The notes: a model not told the origin generated them from the letters alone. DNA of 64,000 nucleotides from Niastella yeongjuensis (GCF_900110245.1 NZ_FOCZ01000004.1:186001-250000); one strand, 5' to 3'; positions 18,659 to 29,300 are shown, numbered from the stretch's first letter. Numbers and translations are program-made.

Positions 18659-19108
18659 ACAGTGCAAGCATTTGAAATGAATAAAAGAAATAAGTAACCT
18701 TAATTTATAAACAGACTGCTTCGGCAATAGAATACCTGTCACAGAAGCAGACATATTATGCCCTGTGCTGAGAAAACAACACAAAAAAATGCAATAAGAA
18801 AAAGATTGGAGTTAACGTCGTGAAAGCACCATTGCCCCTATTCATCAGACCCATTCACGAATAGTCCGCACCCCGACTGTACTATACTATCCTATACTAC
18901 CGTACAAATATATTATTAACTTTTTATTTACTTACAAAAATTTTTTGATTAGAGTAGATTCCACAACCCGTATTTAACCGCTGTTGGCCGGAGTGAAGGA
19001 AGTGCAGGTATTGGAATCAGAATGGGAAAATCTGGCCGCAAAAAGTGTATCGATATTTTTCTGAATACCGGACTTTAAGCAGACAATAACTTTTTGTAGT
19101 TTGGCGGG
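18659..19108. other. Promoter region of SusCD operon 1
   Basis: About 450 bp between the divergent SusC (minus) and 19109 (plus) genes. A minus-strand tatatttg box (18905-18912) with a TTG 22 bp upstream is listed separately. The tract around 18900-18950 is strongly AT-rich. No gene is visible. Confidence 0.4.
18905..18937 (-). promoter_or_regulatory. Candidate Bacteroidota-type promoter for SusCD operon 1
   Basis: Minus strand: TTG at 18937-18935, then 22 bp, then TATATTTG at 18912-18905, a full match to TAnnTTTG. Transcription from here would give a 5' leader of roughly 240 nt before the ATG at 18658. Spacing is slightly longer than usual, so confidence is limited. Confidence 0.38.
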
Positions 19109-19684
19109 ATGAGATTGAAAAAACTGTCGATAATACCGGCCCTGTTTATTTTGATGAGTTGTGCCAGGACAACAATTCTTAAAGATGGTTATTCTAAAGC
19201 GCCTGTAAATCCCAAAGTATTTAAGAACAGGGTTTATTTTGACAAATCAATTTTAACTCAGGTTGATACCACCGTTATTTATGAACTATATAATGACAAC
19301 TTTTATGTAGGATTTGAAAAGCAACCGGATGTTTTAGCAAGATTCAATTATAAAGATGTAAATACTATTTATGGAGTTTATAGATTTTATGGAAACGGTT
19401 GTTTTAGTCTCTTTCACCTCGACAGAAAAAAACCCGAATTAACATCCCAGTTTTTTGACCCCGCTTATACTGGTTGGAGGGGGGTACTTTATAAGAAGAA
19501 AAATAAAATACTAGGAGATGAATTTACTCAAGTCGGACCAAATAGCTGGCAATTAGGTAAACAAATTCAAGAATTTATATTTAACGGAGACACACTTATT
19601 GTAGATTTTAAAAATGTACATAAATATACTTACATAAAACGCCACATCGAACCCAAACTACTGGAACATAAGGCAGACTGGTAA
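19109..19684 (+). CDS. Hypothetical lipoprotein
   Basis: A 191-aa protein with a short signal sequence and L-M-S-C at residue ~18, a lipobox, so probably anchored in the envelope. The remainder contains several Y/F-rich beta-like strands (Y-G-V-Y-R-F-Y-G-N-G-C-F-S-L-F) reminiscent of small Bacteroidota lipoproteins with a repeated beta fold. No family recognised. Monocistronic, ending about 120 bp before the imuA gene. Confidence 0.65.
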   Translation: MRLKKLSIIPALFILMSCARTTILKDGYSKAPVNPKVFKNRVYFDKSILTQVDTTVIYELYNDNFYVGFEKQPDVLARFNYKDVNTIYGVYRFYGNGCFSLFHLDRKKPELTSQFFDPAYTGWRGVLYKKKNKILGDEFTQVGPNSWQLGKQIQEFIFNGDTLIVDFKNVHKYTYIKRHIEPKLLEHKADW

Positions 19685-19747
19685 ATAACTCAATCCTTGC
19701 CTCCTCCCGGGAGGGGATTTTTGAAGAATATGTGTAAAATGCCCCTA

Positions 19748-19766
19748 TTACTAATATATTTAGTAA
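19748..19766. promoter_or_regulatory. Palindromic operator candidate upstream of imuA
   Basis: TTACTAATATATTTAGTAA: perfect 7-bp arms with a 5-bp spacer, ending 38 bp before the imuA ATG. The operon is a mutagenesis cassette, normally damage-inducible, so a LexA-like or other SOS repressor site is the obvious reading; the binding protein is not identified from this window. Confidence 0.55.
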
Positions 19767-19804
19767 CTTGCAGCCAGAAACATTAGCAAATTCAACCAAT
19801 AGTC

Positions 19805-20530
19805 ATGGCTGCAAATCAGGATACTTTTGCGCGATTGCAGCAGGATATTCTCTTGCTTCAAGGTTTTAAGCCGGCCACTACGCAAATCACCAACTGGCAT
19901 GGCCTGGAACAGCTTAAATCAGCATTCCCGAATGGCGTTTTCCCAACTGGCGCTGTTCATGAATTCTTTTGCACTGGGCCGGAAACGGTTTCTACCTCTG
20001 CAGGGTTTGTTAGCGGTATTTTATCCTCTTTATTAAAACAACAGGGCGCCACCATTTGGATCAGCCCTGGTAAAATGATCTTTCCTCCTGCCTTAAAACA
20101 TTTTGGCATGGACCCCGAAAAAGTCATTTTCATTCACCTTAAAAATGAAAAGGAAAAGTTGTTTGTGATGGAGGAAGCGCTTAAATGCGATTCGGTAAGT
20201 GCTGTAGTGGGTCAAATAAACGAGATCAGTCTTACAGAAAGCAGGAGATTTCAACTGGCGGTTGAACACAGCAAAGTAACCGGGTTTTTAATTCGTCAAA
20301 ACCCCAGAAATATAATGACTTCCTGCGTCACCCGCTGGCAGATAGCCCCCTTGCCAGGTGACGATACAGCAGGTTTACCAGGCGTAGGCTTTCCCAAATG
20401 GGATGTACAATTATTAAAGGTGCGAAACGGCAAACCCGGCCGTTGGGAAATGCAATGGCAATCAGGCAGGTTCCAAGTTACGCCAAAATATAGTTTTGAA
20501 ATAAAAGTCCCAATACGGAAAATAGTATGA
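19805..20530 (+). CDS. imuA: ImuA-type mutagenesis protein (RecA-like)
   Basis: A 241-aa protein whose position directly before imuB and dnaE2 and whose core G-A-V-H-E-F-F-C-T-G-P-E (about 49-60) and A-T-I-W-I-S-P-G (about 83-90) match the Bacteroidota ImuA family, a RecA-fold accessory factor. The loop after strand one lacks a classical GxxxxGKT Walker A, so ATP binding is doubtful. It is thought to recruit the ImuB/DnaE2 translesion complex to damaged DNA. Its stop (20528-20530) is one base from the ImuB ATG, so they are translationally coupled. Probably controlled by the palindrome at 19748-19766. Confidence 0.85.
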   Translation: MAANQDTFARLQQDILLLQGFKPATTQITNWHGLEQLKSAFPNGVFPTGAVHEFFCTGPETVSTSAGFVSGILSSLLKQQGATIWISPGKMIFPPALKHFGMDPEKVIFIHLKNEKEKLFVMEEALKCDSVSAVVGQINEISLTESRRFQLAVEHSKVTGFLIRQNPRNIMTSCVTRWQIAPLPGDDTAGLPGVGFPKWDVQLLKVRNGKPGRWEMQWQSGRFQVTPKYSFEIKVPIRKIV

Positions 20531-20531
20531 G

Positions 20532-22031
20532 ATGGAGAAAAGATATGTGGCAATATGGTTTCCGTACCTGGCTACGGATTGGTTTGAGCGCCAACATCCT
20601 GCATTGAAAAACAATGCATTTGTTTTATCGGCACCTTCGCATGGCAGAATGATGATCACTGCAGCCAATTCCGATGCGCAAAAATTACTGATTCGCGAAG
20701 GAATGGTATTGGCCGATGCAAGGGCTATATGCCCTACCCTGCAATATTTTGATGATAAGCCAGACCTTACCGGTCAGCTGCTGCAACGAATAGCTGAATG
20801 GTGTATCCGTTTTACGCCTATAGTAGCCATAGATCCGCCGGGTGGTCTTATATTGGATGCGAGCGGCTGTTCCCATTTATGGGGCAGCGAAGAAGAGTAT
20901 GTATTGGATATTATTAAGCGATTGGCAACAAGAGGTTATTTTGCAAAAGCGGCCATGGCCGATACCATTGGCGCCGCCTGGGCTATTACCCGCTTTGGAA
21001 AAGAAAGGGTGGTTGAAAAAGACAATCACCTGGAAACCCTCCTTGCTTTACCGCCCGAAGCATTGCGACTGGATGAAAATACCATAGCCCGGTTACATAA
21101 ACTGGGGTTGAACCAGATCAAACATTTAGTGACTATTCCTGCTGCTTCATTGAGACGCCGGTTTGGGCCCCTCCTGCTTCAACGCATAAACCAAATAGTA
21201 GGAAGAGAACACGAATTTATTGAACCTATCATCCCGCCGGAACCTTACCAGGTGCGTCTGCCCTGTATAGAGCCTATTGCCCGCGTTGCAGGAATTGAAA
21301 TTGCGTTACGCACCCTGCTGGAACAATTATGTGAGCGCATGCAAAAAGAAGGGAAAGGATTGCGTACCGCTTGTTTTAAAGGACATCGCCTGGATGGCAA
21401 AATAGCAGACATCCAGATCAGTACCAGCCGCGCATCCTGCAACGTCAATCATTTGTTTCATCTTTTTGAAATGAAACTGCCTGCATTTGAACCTGATTTG
21501 GGTATTGAACTTTTTTTACTGGAAGTTACCCGGGTGGAAGATTATACACCTGCACAGGAACAATTCTGGAAAGAAAGCGCGGCATTAAATGATCAGCCCA
21601 TTGCTGAATTGATTGACCGGTTAACAGGAAAGATCAACCCGGACGCTATTCAACGCTACCTGCCCGACGAACATCATTTACCCGAACGTTCCTTTAAAAA
21701 AGCAACATCACTTTCCGAACAACCAACCACCCAATGGCCAACCAACAAACCACGGCCCATACTCTTGCTGGAAAGACCGGAAAAAATTGAAGTAACGGCC
21801 CCCATCCCCGACTATCCTCCGCTGAATTTCAGGTATAAGGGACAGTTGCATAAAGTAGTTAAAGCAGACGGTCCCGAGCGTATTGAACAGGAATGGTGGC
21901 TTGCGGAGGGCGAACATCGGGATTATTACACCATTGAAGACGAACAGGGTTGCCGGTACTGGTTGTTTCGTGCCGGTCACTATAATGAAGAAAAGAAACC
22001 GCATTGGTTCCTACATGGCTTTTTTGCTTGA
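20532..22031 (+). CDS. imuB: ImuB, Y-family polymerase-like protein
   Basis: A 499-aa Y-family (DinB/UmuC fold) protein. The N-terminal V-A-I-W-F-P-Y-L-A-T-D-W lacks the catalytic aspartate pattern D-x-D/N of active Y polymerases, and I-A-I/V-D-P-P-G-G-L-I-L-D-A-S-G-C keeps only part of the second acidic motif. This is the hallmark of ImuB, which serves as a hub rather than a polymerase. The C-terminal ~120 residues (Pro-rich linker P-T-T-Q-W-P-T-N-K-P-R-P then a small beta domain) are the usual ImuB tail that contacts partners and the clamp. It lies between imuA and dnaE2 in a three-gene operon. Confidence 0.9.
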   Translation: MEKRYVAIWFPYLATDWFERQHPALKNNAFVLSAPSHGRMMITAANSDAQKLLIREGMVLADARAICPTLQYFDDKPDLTGQLLQRIAEWCIRFTPIVAIDPPGGLILDASGCSHLWGSEEEYVLDIIKRLATRGYFAKAAMADTIGAAWAITRFGKERVVEKDNHLETLLALPPEALRLDENTIARLHKLGLNQIKHLVTIPAASLRRRFGPLLLQRINQIVGREHEFIEPIIPPEPYQVRLPCIEPIARVAGIEIALRTLLEQLCERMQKEGKGLRTACFKGHRLDGKIADIQISTSRASCNVNHLFHLFEMKLPAFEPDLGIELFLLEVTRVEDYTPAQEQFWKESAALNDQPIAELIDRLTGKINPDAIQRYLPDEHHLPERSFKKATSLSEQPTTQWPTNKPRPILLLERPEKIEVTAPIPDYPPLNFRYKGQLHKVVKADGPERIEQEWWLAEGEHRDYYTIEDEQGCRYWLFRAGHYNEEKKPHWFLHGFFA

Positions 22032-22042
22032 AAGCATATTTT

Positions 22043-25000
22043 ATGGAATACACTGAACTACAGGTTACCACCAATTTTTCGTTTTTGCGGGGCGCATCGC
22101 ATCCGCATGAATTGGTAGAGCACGCAACAAAGCTCGGTTATAAAGCAATTGGTATTACCGACCGGAATACCTTAGCCGGCGTCGTTCGCGCATACAGCGC
22201 AGCCAAAGAACATGGAATAAGGATCATTACAGGCTGCCGGTTAGATTTGCTGGATGGGCCGAGCTTACTGGCCTACCCAACCAACAAAGAAGCTTATGCG
22301 CTGTTAACCAGCTTACTTACTTTAGGTAATACCCGGGCAGAAAAAGGCGAATGCTTTTTGAACAAGGAAGATGTGTACAGCCACTCAAAAGGTCTCCGGT
22401 TTATCTCCATACCGCCAGACCATTTGAACGAAGCATTTGCCTTTGACAATCTTTACATAAATACGTTAGAAGAATATCGGGAAGCGTTTGGCAGCCATCT
22501 TTACCTCGCCGCTTCAAAAAGGTATGGCGGTGATGATCAAAAACAGCTTTTCCGACTGGCAGAATTGTCTACCCGCTATCGCATCCCGATGGTAGCCACC
22601 AACGACGTGCATTATCATATTTCAACCAGACGGCAATTGCAGGACGTGCTGACCTGTGTGCGTGAAAAATGTACCATCTATAATGCGGGTTTCCGGCTTC
22701 ATGCCAATGCAGAAAGATTTTTGAAACCTGCCCAGGAGATGAACCGGTTGTTCCGGCACTATCCCGGTGCCATCAAATACACGCAGGAGATTGCAGAAGC
22801 CTGTACGTTTTCCCTCGATGAATTGAAATATGAGTACCCGGATGAGATCTTTACTGAAGGCCGTAGTCCGCTGGAAGAGTTGACCATTTTAGCCTGGGAA
22901 GGTGCCAAAGAATATTATGGTAACATTATACCTCAAAAGATCATTGACAACATCAACCATGAACTTCGTTTCATTGAGGAAATGAATTATGCCTCCTATT
23001 TCCTTACTGTATATGACATCGTACGTTTTGCCCGCCAACAGGGCATCCTTTGTCAGGGAAGAGGCTCTGCCGCGAATTCCACCGTTTGTTTTTGTCTTGG
23101 TATTACTTCGGTTGACCCTACAAAATTTGATCTCCTGTTTGAGCGCTTCTTATCAGCTGCGCGCAACGAACCACCAGACATAGACGTAGATTTCGAACAC
23201 TCGAGGCGCGAAGAGGTGATTCAGTATATCTATAACAAGTATGGCCGTGACCGGGCGGCTATAGTCGCCACCGTTACCCAGCAACATTCAAAGGGGGCCA
23301 TCAGGGATGTAGCAAAAGCAATGGGACTTTCTATGGATGCTATCAACCGGCTTGCCAGTTCCGTAGGTTCGTTGGGTGCATATTCCGAGCAGCCGATGGA
23401 TGTAACCCGGATTACGGAAGAAGGATTCGATGTACGGGACAAACACCTGCAAAAAGTATTAGACCTTACCCGGCAGTACGTTAATTTCCCCCGTCAGTTG
23501 GGCCAACACACCGGTGGTTTTGTTATGACGAGAGGAAAGCTTTCAGACCTGGTCCCGATCCTGAATGCAAGGATGGAGAACCGCACCTGTATAGAATGGA
23601 ACAAAGACGATATTGACGTTTTAGGATGGCTTAAAGTGGATGTGTTGGCGCTGGGTATGCTCACCTGTATTCGCAAGGCGTACGATTTGGCCAAAGAAAA
23701 ATATGGTCTCCATTTAACGTTGGCGAATATCCCACAAGACGATGCGGCGGTATACGACATGATCAGTGCCGCAGACACCATTGGCGTTTTCCAAATAGAA
23801 TCGCGGGCACAACAATCCATGCTGCCAAGACTAAAGCCCCGCTGTTTCTATGACCTGGTTATCGAGGTGGCCATCGTGCGGCCCGGCCCCATCCAGGGCG
23901 ACATGGTGCATCCCTATCTACGTCGTCGGAACGGTGAAGAACCGGTGGAATATCCATCAAAAGAACTGGAAGATATTCTGAAACGCACCCTGGGCGTTCC
24001 CCTGTTCCAGGAACAAGCCATGAAAATAGCCATTGTAGCAGCAGGCTTTACCCCTACAGAAGCTGATCTGCTGAGAAAGAGTATGGCAACGTTTAAAAAT
24101 CCCGGAATGGTTTCTCATTTTAAAGAGAAGCTTATTAAAGGAATGGTGAATAACGGCTATACAACGGAGTATGCTGAACGGGTTTTTAAACAACTGGAAG
24201 GTTTCGGTAGCTATGGGTTCCCGGAAAGCCATGCAGCCAGCTTTGCACACCTGGTGTACATTTCCTCCTGGCTTAAATGCCATTATCCCGATGTGTTTGC
24301 CTGTGCCATCCTGAACAGTTTACCGATGGGTTTTTATCAACCCGCACAGCTGGTTATCGATGCACAAAAACACGGGGTGGAAGTAAAGCCAGTCGACGTT
24401 AACTACTCCCATTGGGATAATACACTGGAAGAAAAATCAGGCAAGTATCATGTGCTTCGGCTTGGCTTCCGCCATATAAGGGGAATGAAGGAACAGGACA
24501 CACAGACGCTATTAACCCATAGAACAAAACAATATACCAGCATCAATGAATTGCGGACAATAGGCATTTCTGACACCACCCTGGAAAAGCTGGCCGATGC
24601 AGATGCATTCAGGTCTTTGGATTTGGCCCGCAGACAAGCGCTTTGGGAAGTATCAACAAAAGACTCCCCTACCGGTATATTTTCTAATCAATCGAACAAT
24701 GAGCAGCATCCTGTTATTTTACCGGAAATGTCACCCTTCGAGCATGTGCTGCAGGATTATCAGGCCACTGCGCTTTCTATTAAAGAACATCCGGTGAGTT
24801 TTGTACGGGAGAAGCTGAAGCAGCTTCATGTATCATCCTCCGCCGACCTTGAAAAAGGCATTGACGGCAATATAGTGAGAGTGGCTGGATTGGTATTAGT
24901 GAAACAAAGACCAGGAACAGCCAAGGGCGTTTGCTTTATGACCATTGAAGACGAAACGGGTACCACCAATGTGATCTTCTTTCAAAACCTGTTCAAAGAA

Positions 25001-25198
25001 TATCGGAAAGAAATTGCCTTATCGAAACTGATCATGGTAGAAGGAAAACTACAAAAACAGGACGGCATCATCCATGTGATCGTTGAACGATGTTATAATT
25101 TCTCGAAGCTTTTCTGGGAAGCGAAGCAGGAAAAGACAACGAAGGGAGATGGCCAGGAACAGTTGAGTATGTTTCCGAAGGGGAGGAATTATAAGTGA
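22043..25198 (+). CDS. dnaE2: Error-prone DNA polymerase III alpha subunit, DnaE2
   Basis: 1051 aa from ATG 22043, 11 bp after imuB; an earlier in-frame ATG at 22004 lies inside imuB and is rejected. The PHP domain opens with T-N-F-S-F-L-R-G-A-S-H-P and G-I-T-D-R-N-T-L-A-G. The polymerase palm carries P-D-I-D-V-D-F (about 377-383), the catalytic aspartates of C-family enzymes, with G-Q-H-T-G-G-F-V following. An OB-fold sits near 940-1030. DnaE2 performs error-prone synthesis across lesions together with ImuA and ImuB; it lacks proofreading. The operon is ended by the terminator at 25279-25304. Confidence 0.95.
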   Translation: MEYTELQVTTNFSFLRGASHPHELVEHATKLGYKAIGITDRNTLAGVVRAYSAAKEHGIRIITGCRLDLLDGPSLLAYPTNKEAYALLTSLLTLGNTRAEKGECFLNKEDVYSHSKGLRFISIPPDHLNEAFAFDNLYINTLEEYREAFGSHLYLAASKRYGGDDQKQLFRLAELSTRYRIPMVATNDVHYHISTRRQLQDVLTCVREKCTIYNAGFRLHANAERFLKPAQEMNRLFRHYPGAIKYTQEIAEACTFSLDELKYEYPDEIFTEGRSPLEELTILAWEGAKEYYGNIIPQKIIDNINHELRFIEEMNYASYFLTVYDIVRFARQQGILCQGRGSAANSTVCFCLGITSVDPTKFDLLFERFLSAARNEPPDIDVDFEHSRREEVIQYIYNKYGRDRAAIVATVTQQHSKGAIRDVAKAMGLSMDAINRLASSVGSLGAYSEQPMDVTRITEEGFDVRDKHLQKVLDLTRQYVNFPRQLGQHTGGFVMTRGKLSDLVPILNARMENRTCIEWNKDDIDVLGWLKVDVLALGMLTCIRKAYDLAKEKYGLHLTLANIPQDDAAVYDMISAADTIGVFQIESRAQQSMLPRLKPRCFYDLVIEVAIVRPGPIQGDMVHPYLRRRNGEEPVEYPSKELEDILKRTLGVPLFQEQAMKIAIVAAGFTPTEADLLRKSMATFKNPGMVSHFKEKLIKGMVNNGYTTEYAERVFKQLEGFGSYGFPESHAASFAHLVYISSWLKCHYPDVFACAILNSLPMGFYQPAQLVIDAQKHGVEVKPVDVNYSHWDNTLEEKSGKYHVLRLGFRHIRGMKEQDTQTLLTHRTKQYTSINELRTIGISDTTLEKLADADAFRSLDLARRQALWEVSTKDSPTGIFSNQSNNEQHPVILPEMSPFEHVLQDYQATALSIKEHPVSFVREKLKQLHVSSSADLEKGIDGNIVRVAGLVLVKQRPGTAKGVCFMTIEDETGTTNVIFFQNLFKEYRKEIALSKLIMVEGKLQKQDGIIHVIVERCYNFSKLFWEAKQEKTTKGDGQEQLSMFPKGRNYK

Positions 25199-25278
25199 GA
25201 TTGGGCTTTTAATATTAAAGAAAAAAGGATCGAACAACTAGAATTTATTTAAAATCTGGCTCTCATAAGTGATTAATG

Positions 25279-25304
25279 AGCCGCAGCGGGTGCTGCGGCT
25301 TTTA
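25279..25304 (+). terminator. Terminator of the imuA-imuB-dnaE2 operon
   Basis: Stem agccgcag / ctgcggct with a six-base loop, followed by tttaaa. It lies 80 bp after the dnaE2 stop and just before the convergent EF-Tu-like gene ending at 25328. Confidence 0.8.
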
Positions 25305-25327
25305 AACTGTTTTAATTCTAACAACAA

Positions 25328-25644
25328 TTAGAAAGAAGGGAACTCCCCTATTACTTTAATAATTTCACCACTTCCTAAAACATGTATTCCTTCATCAAAG
25401 GTAAATTGCTCCCCAGCAGTAAATTGGCTATCATTTATCATTCCCTTAATAAAGGTTATTTGAACAATACTTTCATTCCCGGTTCGAATAAGGGCATTTC
25501 AATTAAATCAATTCGACCTGAAATTTTTGTTTTTTCATCTTTAAAATTGAAAAGAGGTCTATAACCATTTACGATAGGTTTATTTCGGGTATTTTCCCCC
25601 GAAAGCAATTCGATTTTAGCTAATATTTTAATTAAATGATACAT
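25328..25644 (-). pseudogene. Stand-alone EF-Tu domain-III-like protein, frameshifted
   Basis: Frame one (25644 to 25456) gives V-N-G-Y-R-P-L-F-N-F-K-D-E and I-S-G-R-I-D-L-I-E-M-P-L-F-E-P-G-M-K, matching EF-Tu domain III G-Y-R-P-Q-F-Y-F ... G-T-I-E-L ... M-P-G-D. After M-K it shifts into V-L-F-K-stop. Another frame continues the same domain: V-Q-I-T-F-I-K, then A-G-E-Q-F-T-F-D-E-G-I-H-V-L-G-S-G-E-I-I-K-V-I-G, matching R-F-A-I-R-E-G-G-R-T-V-G-A-G-V-V. One extra A in the coding-strand A-run (plus-strand TTT at 25471-25473) repairs it to a 105-aa protein. It has no GTPase domain. It ends the RHS gene block. Confidence 0.75.
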
Positions 25645-25804
25645 GATTCATATTTTACAAACCCGGTCCGTTAAATGACGCGCTCGCAACCAGTACAATA
25701 AGAATATTACGGACCGTTGACTTTTTTATCCGAATAACGACCTAAGAAGCGGAAAGCACAAGCGGACGCTTGCGCCATTTCGGAGCATTTCGACCCTAAA
25801 AAAT

Positions 25805-26311
25805 TCAAAGATCTAAATTTGACAAAGTAGAGTTAATTACAGTTTGTAATTCAGTATTTGAGATTTTCGAATTATACAGGCACAAAATTCTTCCATCATT
25901 TTCGCAGCGTGCAATTTCATATGTTAAATTTTCAAGGCCGAGATTGTTATGAACGTATTTAATAATCTCGTCAATATTTTCCGATAAAATATTTCCATCG
26001 GTAAACAAAAGCAATAAGCCTCGTGCAAATTCTTCCGATTCGCTAATATCCTGAAGTATTGAAGAAGGACAGAAATCAATCTGGTTAATGAGGTATTTGG
26101 TTTTACCCAACTTGAATTCAGAAACCGAACTAAAATCATAACCTATCGAATAATTTTCTTGAGGTGCAATCGTCAAAACAATCACTGGTCTATTTAAAAA
26201 AATTTTACATAATATATTAAAATAAAGTTTTTCAATCGTAGCCAATTCTTCCAAACTGTTATAAGAAGTATCAATTTTTGTTATTGTTACATTATTAATT
26301 CTAATATCCAT
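25805..26311 (-). CDS. Probable immunity protein for the upstream RHS protein
   Basis: A 168-aa acidic, soluble protein with no signal peptide or membrane helix and no family I recognise. Its ATG is two bases after the stop of the 1490-aa RHS gene (26314), the tight coupling typical of polymorphic toxin and immunity pairs, where a small unrelated ORF follows the toxin C-terminus. The function as an immunity protein is inferred from position and size only. It could instead be a chaperone or adaptor for the RHS protein. Confidence 0.6.
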   Translation of the reverse strand: MDIRINNVTITKIDTSYNSLEELATIEKLYFNILCKIFLNRPVIVLTIAPQENYSIGYDFSSVSEFKLGKTKYLINQIDFCPSSILQDISESEEFARGLLLLFTDGNILSENIDEIIKYVHNNLGLENLTYEIARCENDGRILCLYNSKISNTELQTVINSTLSNLDL

Positions 26312-26313
26312 CC

Positions 26314-29300
26314 TTATTCATTTTTAAGTTCTACAATTTTTTGTCCGGCTGCCTCCCCGGCACTCGAACCTATAAAGGAACCTCCTATACCACCAATAAT
26401 TGCTCCGAAAAAACCGCCAACCGCAGTACCTACAGGACCACCAAAAGAGCCGAAGCCTGCACCGATCGCTCCCCCTCCTTTAGCCCCTAACCATGCTCCA
26501 GTCCATCCACCAGCAATCTTAGACGATGCAACAATAGTATTATCGCCTGATTTGTGTTCATCAACGTCCTTTGCTATTGCATTTCCTAACTGCATCCCGT
26601 CGGCGGCAAGGGCTAATGGTACCGCTACTTTATTTATCCCTTCCAATACCTGACCTGTTGTTTTTAAAGCGCCAAACTGACCAGGTGTAAGTTTAATGTG
26701 AGGATCAGGAACTCCCGTTACTTTCGGATTAATATTTAAATGCGGTTCCGTCATTCCCACATGCGGTCCATCTACTCTAATTACAGACTGAGCACGTATT
26801 TTTCCAGACTTATTAATGGAACCCATCATATCTCTTATTCCTGTAACTGTAGAAGTTATCGGTGGTTCAAGTTGAAAACGCTGATTTAATCCAAAGGAAA
26901 ACCCCTTTGCAGTGTTACCGACAGCATTAGCTACTCTTGCAGGCCAGGGAACACTAGAATCTCCTAATGGGTCTGCATGAAGTATGGGATTATTCAACAT
27001 AGCTGTATATGGAGACCACGCTTCTGCACTTTCTATTTTAGGATCTATTTGTAAAAATCTTCCGATCTGTGGATCAAGCGTTCTATAGAAAGCATCATAT
27101 TGGTTAATATCTAAATCAGTAGTATGTTCTATTCCGTTAAACTGTTTCTTGTTTTCAGCATAATTTGGCATTAACGCCTTCGAACTTATCCCCGCCATCG
27201 TCAGTCCAAACGGATAATAATGCGTTTCCTCGAGTAATGGCCCTGTATGATGAGTTACCGACAGGTCATCAAAGAACACATCCCAATTTTCCGTTTCATT
27301 GCTCACGTAAATATACAAATATCCGTTCTTAGTGATGTCAATACCACTTTGAACCAGCGGATTAACCGTCTCGGCTGCACCTACTGGCTTAGCGCCACTT
27401 TGCGGAAAGGTGTTTACATACCCGAATTGCTCATCAACCAATATCCAGTTCAGGTAGGCTTTAGGTTTATTGAGGATGTCGTTATTATTATCCTGGCGGA
27501 AACCTGTCAATGCACCCTTCAGCGGACTGTTAACCGGATCACTTAAATCGGCCAAGGTTCCCTTTGCCACTCCCGAAGTCGACACAATTCCACCTGCCAG
27601 GGAAGCAAGGATATCATTGAATAGGTCAACAGTTGGCTTTGTCCCCGGATTATCATGATACAACGATCTTACCCCGATATCCACCACATCGCCTGCCATT
27701 ACTTTCAGTACAATACCTGGTCCTTTCTTTTGAATGTTACCATTCACATATGCTACCGTTTCATTTGAATCTTCTGCTCCGCCGCCCGGAAAACCTGCAG
27801 TACTGGCCGGATACTGGCTTACATCCAGGTTATCGAATAACTGATTCTCCTGGGTACGGGCGCCGCTTTCCATGGTGGCGATATAATTATGTTGATCTTT
27901 TTGTTCGGTTAATACCATCCGGACATTATCCAGATGGTCTTTTAAAAAGTAATCCCAGGTAAAGGAAACGAAGTTCCCGTTTTCGTCACGTACAGGCCGT
28001 ATTCTTCCTTCTTCCTGTGGTAAAAACTGCAACACATCATTTTCATAAGTACCGAACAGATAGAGTGTAGTTTTATCGGGCTTGCCTGTTTCGTGTACCG
28101 TTTTCTTTAATTTATTACCAGTAGCATCGTAAGTATAATCTATACTTCCCTTATTTTTTATAGTAATGGTTTGAGGAAGGTTCAGGTGATTATACGTAAT
28201 AGCCGTAATGTCTTTATTCTGATCAACCGTGAGGTTACCATTGGGATCATAATCGTAATCAGTAGCCGCTGCTGTTTTAGTTCCGCCCAATATATTGATA
28301 TAGTCCTGAGAAGTCCTGAAATCGCCCAATTTCGTTTGTGCATCATTCTTATCATCAACTACATTTTGCAATCTATTCGAGTTCGGCAGATAGGTATAAT
28401 GCAACTGATCGATATAATCGCTGCTGGATACTTTTAAACCCTTTTGTGTTTGGGTAAGTATATTGCCATTGGCATCATAGGTCAGGTTCGATACAGAAAA
28501 ATCGATTCCTGCATTTACATTGAAGCCTGAGTTGAATTGCGTGAAATTGGCGCCGGTTAGCCGGTTCACATTATCATAGGTAAAATCGTATTTTCTTACC
28601 TGCCCGTCGCCTTTGCTTTTCCATACCGTACCCGCAATGTTCCCACTATATTGAGCGGCGGCATAATTACCCAATGAGCCGATGGCTGGCTTATCATACC
28701 CCAGATCAAAACCAAAATAATGCGTAGTATTCGAAGTGCTTTTGGCATAATCCCGGTTGGCGCCCAGCATCCAACCTCTTATATTGTAATCATAGGTCAA
28801 CGTTTCTATGCCGGCGTTGTTATTAAATGCCGGCGATAGTTTTTTGGTTATCACTTGTCCCAACGCATTGTAGGCCATTGTTGCAACCGCCTTCCAGCCT
28901 GTATTATTCAGGTTCTTTTCTACGGCCATTATTCTTCCGAGATCATCATAACTGTACTTTGTTGCCAGGTCGTAGTGTTCTCCATCACCGCCGCTTTTCT
29001 GATGTTTTATATGACTCCGCAGCAACTGACCCGAAAAACTAAACTGGTTCGTGACAATATCCATTGCCCCGGTATAATTCATCGTTTGTACCTGTATCAC
29101 CCTTCCCTTTTCATCATATAAATTGCAGGATGTTATGTATTTGTCTTCGCCTAACACTTTTACTTTTGTCCACGTGACCAACCCGGTCAATGAAGCACCC
29201 TGCGTTACAGGGTCCGGAAAGTCCGATGCACCTGCGTCCAGGTAAGGTTCATACCCATGTACCAGATCTGTTGTTGAAAAATTGGTATAAATACCATCAT

